NCBI GenBank assembly: GCA_020437045.1
Contig: JAGQWV010000623.1
Coordinates: 1-6,020, forward strand
Direction: 5' to 3'
DNA length: 6,020 bases
Source: Saprospiraceae bacterium
Lineage (GTDB): Bacteria > Bacteroidota > Bacteroidia > Chitinophagales > Saprospiraceae
Both the position numbers and the translations under genes were made by a program. The notes under the pieces were generated by a model, which ran no database searches, was not told where the DNA came from, and saw only the letters and a program-made list of their open reading frames with translations. Below, one piece after another: positions 5,267 through 6,020 of this stretch. How positions within the stretch are numbered: position 1 is the stretch's first letter; the number at the start of each line of letters is the position of its first letter.

Positions 5267-6020
5267 ATGAATGTATATCGCTGGTATCTATCAATAATAT
5301 GCATCTTTTTCATCTCCTCGCTGTTTAGTCAGGATCAAGAACCTTTTGCATGGTGCATAGTCCCATTTGATAAAATGGAACGGTCGCCTCAGGAGCGTAT
5401 CGAAATGCTTAAAGATCTTAATATCCACACCTATGCTTATGACTGGCGAGAAAAACATCTTCCGGAAATGGAAGAAGAATTTCAGTTAGCAAAAGAGAAT
5501 GACATTGAAATTAACGCAGTGTGGATGTGGATTGATCCTAAAGTAGACGCCTTGAATAAACTCAGCAGTGCTAATGAGTCTGTTTTTAATGCGATAAAAA
5601 ACACGGATCTGCATACAACGCTCTGGGTTAGTTTTCAGCCCGACTATTTTCAAGGCCAAACCGATGCGGAATCCGTTGAGAAAGGAGCACAAATGATCTA
5701 CTATTTATACAAAAAGTGTGTAGATATTGGTTGCAAAATAGCTCTATATAATCATGGTGACTGGTTTGGAAATCCTCTTAATCAAATAAAAATCATTAAA
5801 GAACTCGGGCGCTATGACATTGGATTGGTATATAGTTTTCATCATGCGCATCAACAACTTTCAGCTTTCGAAAAATTAGTTGAGAAAATGGCTCCTTTTT
5901 TAGTTGCTGTCAATTTGAATGGGATGAAAGATGGAGGTCCTCAAATCTTCCCATTGGGTAAGGGCGATCACGAAAAAGAAATGATTCAAATCTTACAAAA
6001 ACATGGCTTTAATGGCCCGT
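5267..6020 (+). CDS. Exported sugar phosphate isomerase/epimerase-like TIM barrel, 3' partial
   Basis: An open frame of 251 codons runs from ATG 5267 off the window end; the C-terminus is missing. Residues 1-21 form a signal peptide (one Arg, hydrophobic core 8-20, probable cleavage between S21 and Q22), so the product is exported. The mature part resembles xylose isomerase-like TIM barrels. Strand-helix units are visible: FAWCIVPF near 27-34, a NIHTYAYDW strand, an INAVWMWID strand, IALYNHGDW (158-166), GLVYSFHHAH (186-195), VAVNLNGM, then the late-barrel PLGKGDHEKE (229-238). The family normally binds a divalent metal through Glu, Asp and His residues. Here the usual E in xLENHG and the usual D before FHH appear to be Tyr161 and Ser190, so the metal site may differ. 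It starts 18 bases after the GntP stop, strongly suggesting co-transcription. Function in sugar or sugar-acid catabolism is inferred; the reaction is unknown. Confidence 0.82.
   Translation, partial: MNVYRWYLSIICIFFISSLFSQDQEPFAWCIVPFDKMERSPQERIEMLKDLNIHTYAYDWREKHLPEMEEEFQLAKENDIEINAVWMWIDPKVDALNKLSSANESVFNAIKNTDLHTTLWVSFQPDYFQGQTDAESVEKGAQMIYYLYKKCVDIGCKIALYNHGDWFGNPLNQIKIIKELGRYDIGLVYSFHHAHQQLSAFEKLVEKMAPFLVAVNLNGMKDGGPQIFPLGKGDHEKEMIQILQKHGFNGP

Noticed and set aside
5486..5692. A 68-codon - strand frame near the right end.
   Set aside because: The + strand carries a continuous exported TIM-barrel frame from 5267 to the window end across it.
1..6020. CRISPR arrays, tRNA or rRNA genes, insertion sequences, phage or toxin-antitoxin loci.
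   Set aside because: No regular repeat-spacer pattern, cloverleaf, transposase, integrase or paired small genes were seen on either strand.

Overview
This is an AT-rich, gene-dense stretch of a bacterial chromosome, most likely from the phylum Bacteroidota. That placement is an inference. It rests on a DUF2520-type Rossmann protein of the Bacteroidota kind, a signal peptide ending in ...SLFSQ, a lipoprotein signal peptide, the absence of a Shine-Dalgarno sequence before any of the six starts, and one -33/-7-like promoter resembling TTG...TAnnTTTG. No rRNA, tRNA, CRISPR array, insertion sequence or phage gene was recognised.

Layout, left to right. Bases 1-125 are a window-edge leader: a GC-richer first 57 bases that could be the tail of something outside the window, then a very AT-rich stretch. 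A DUF2520 Rossmann oxidoreductase-like gene (126-908, +) converges on a small DUF1761 membrane protein gene (1043-1465, -). Between them, overlapping the end of the latter, is a long bulged stem-loop followed by a T-rich run that could terminate the + transcript. A 239-base divergent intergenic region holds a 7-bp perfect inverted repeat beside a 10-base-phased direct repeat, and a promoter candidate overlain by a 23-bp imperfect palindrome. Next is a lipoprotein with a DUF885-like zincin motif (HEGYPGHH plus a downstream Glu; 1705-3054, +). A 294-base intergenic region follows, with a weak hairpin at the stop codon, a perfect 8-bp hairpin and a possible H-type pseudoknot.

The right half looks like one operon on the + strand: a stand-alone two-CBS-domain protein (3349-3807), a GntP-family gluconate-type permease (3875-5248) and, 18 bases later, a secreted TIM-barrel protein of the sugar phosphate isomerase/epimerase type (5267 to beyond the window end). 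The simplest reading is a uptake-and-processing module for a sugar acid or related compound: an exported TIM-barrel protein acts on a carbohydrate outside the cytoplasm, GntP imports an organic acid product, and the CBS protein may sense adenine nucleotides. The actual substrate cannot be read from the sequence.

The window is mostly ordinary conserved genes. The points most worth a second look are the CBS-GntP-TIM barrel linkage with apparently altered metal-ligand positions in the TIM barrel, the palindrome on the lipoprotein promoter, and the structured intergenic region before the CBS gene. I did not find convincing evidence of a wholly new system.
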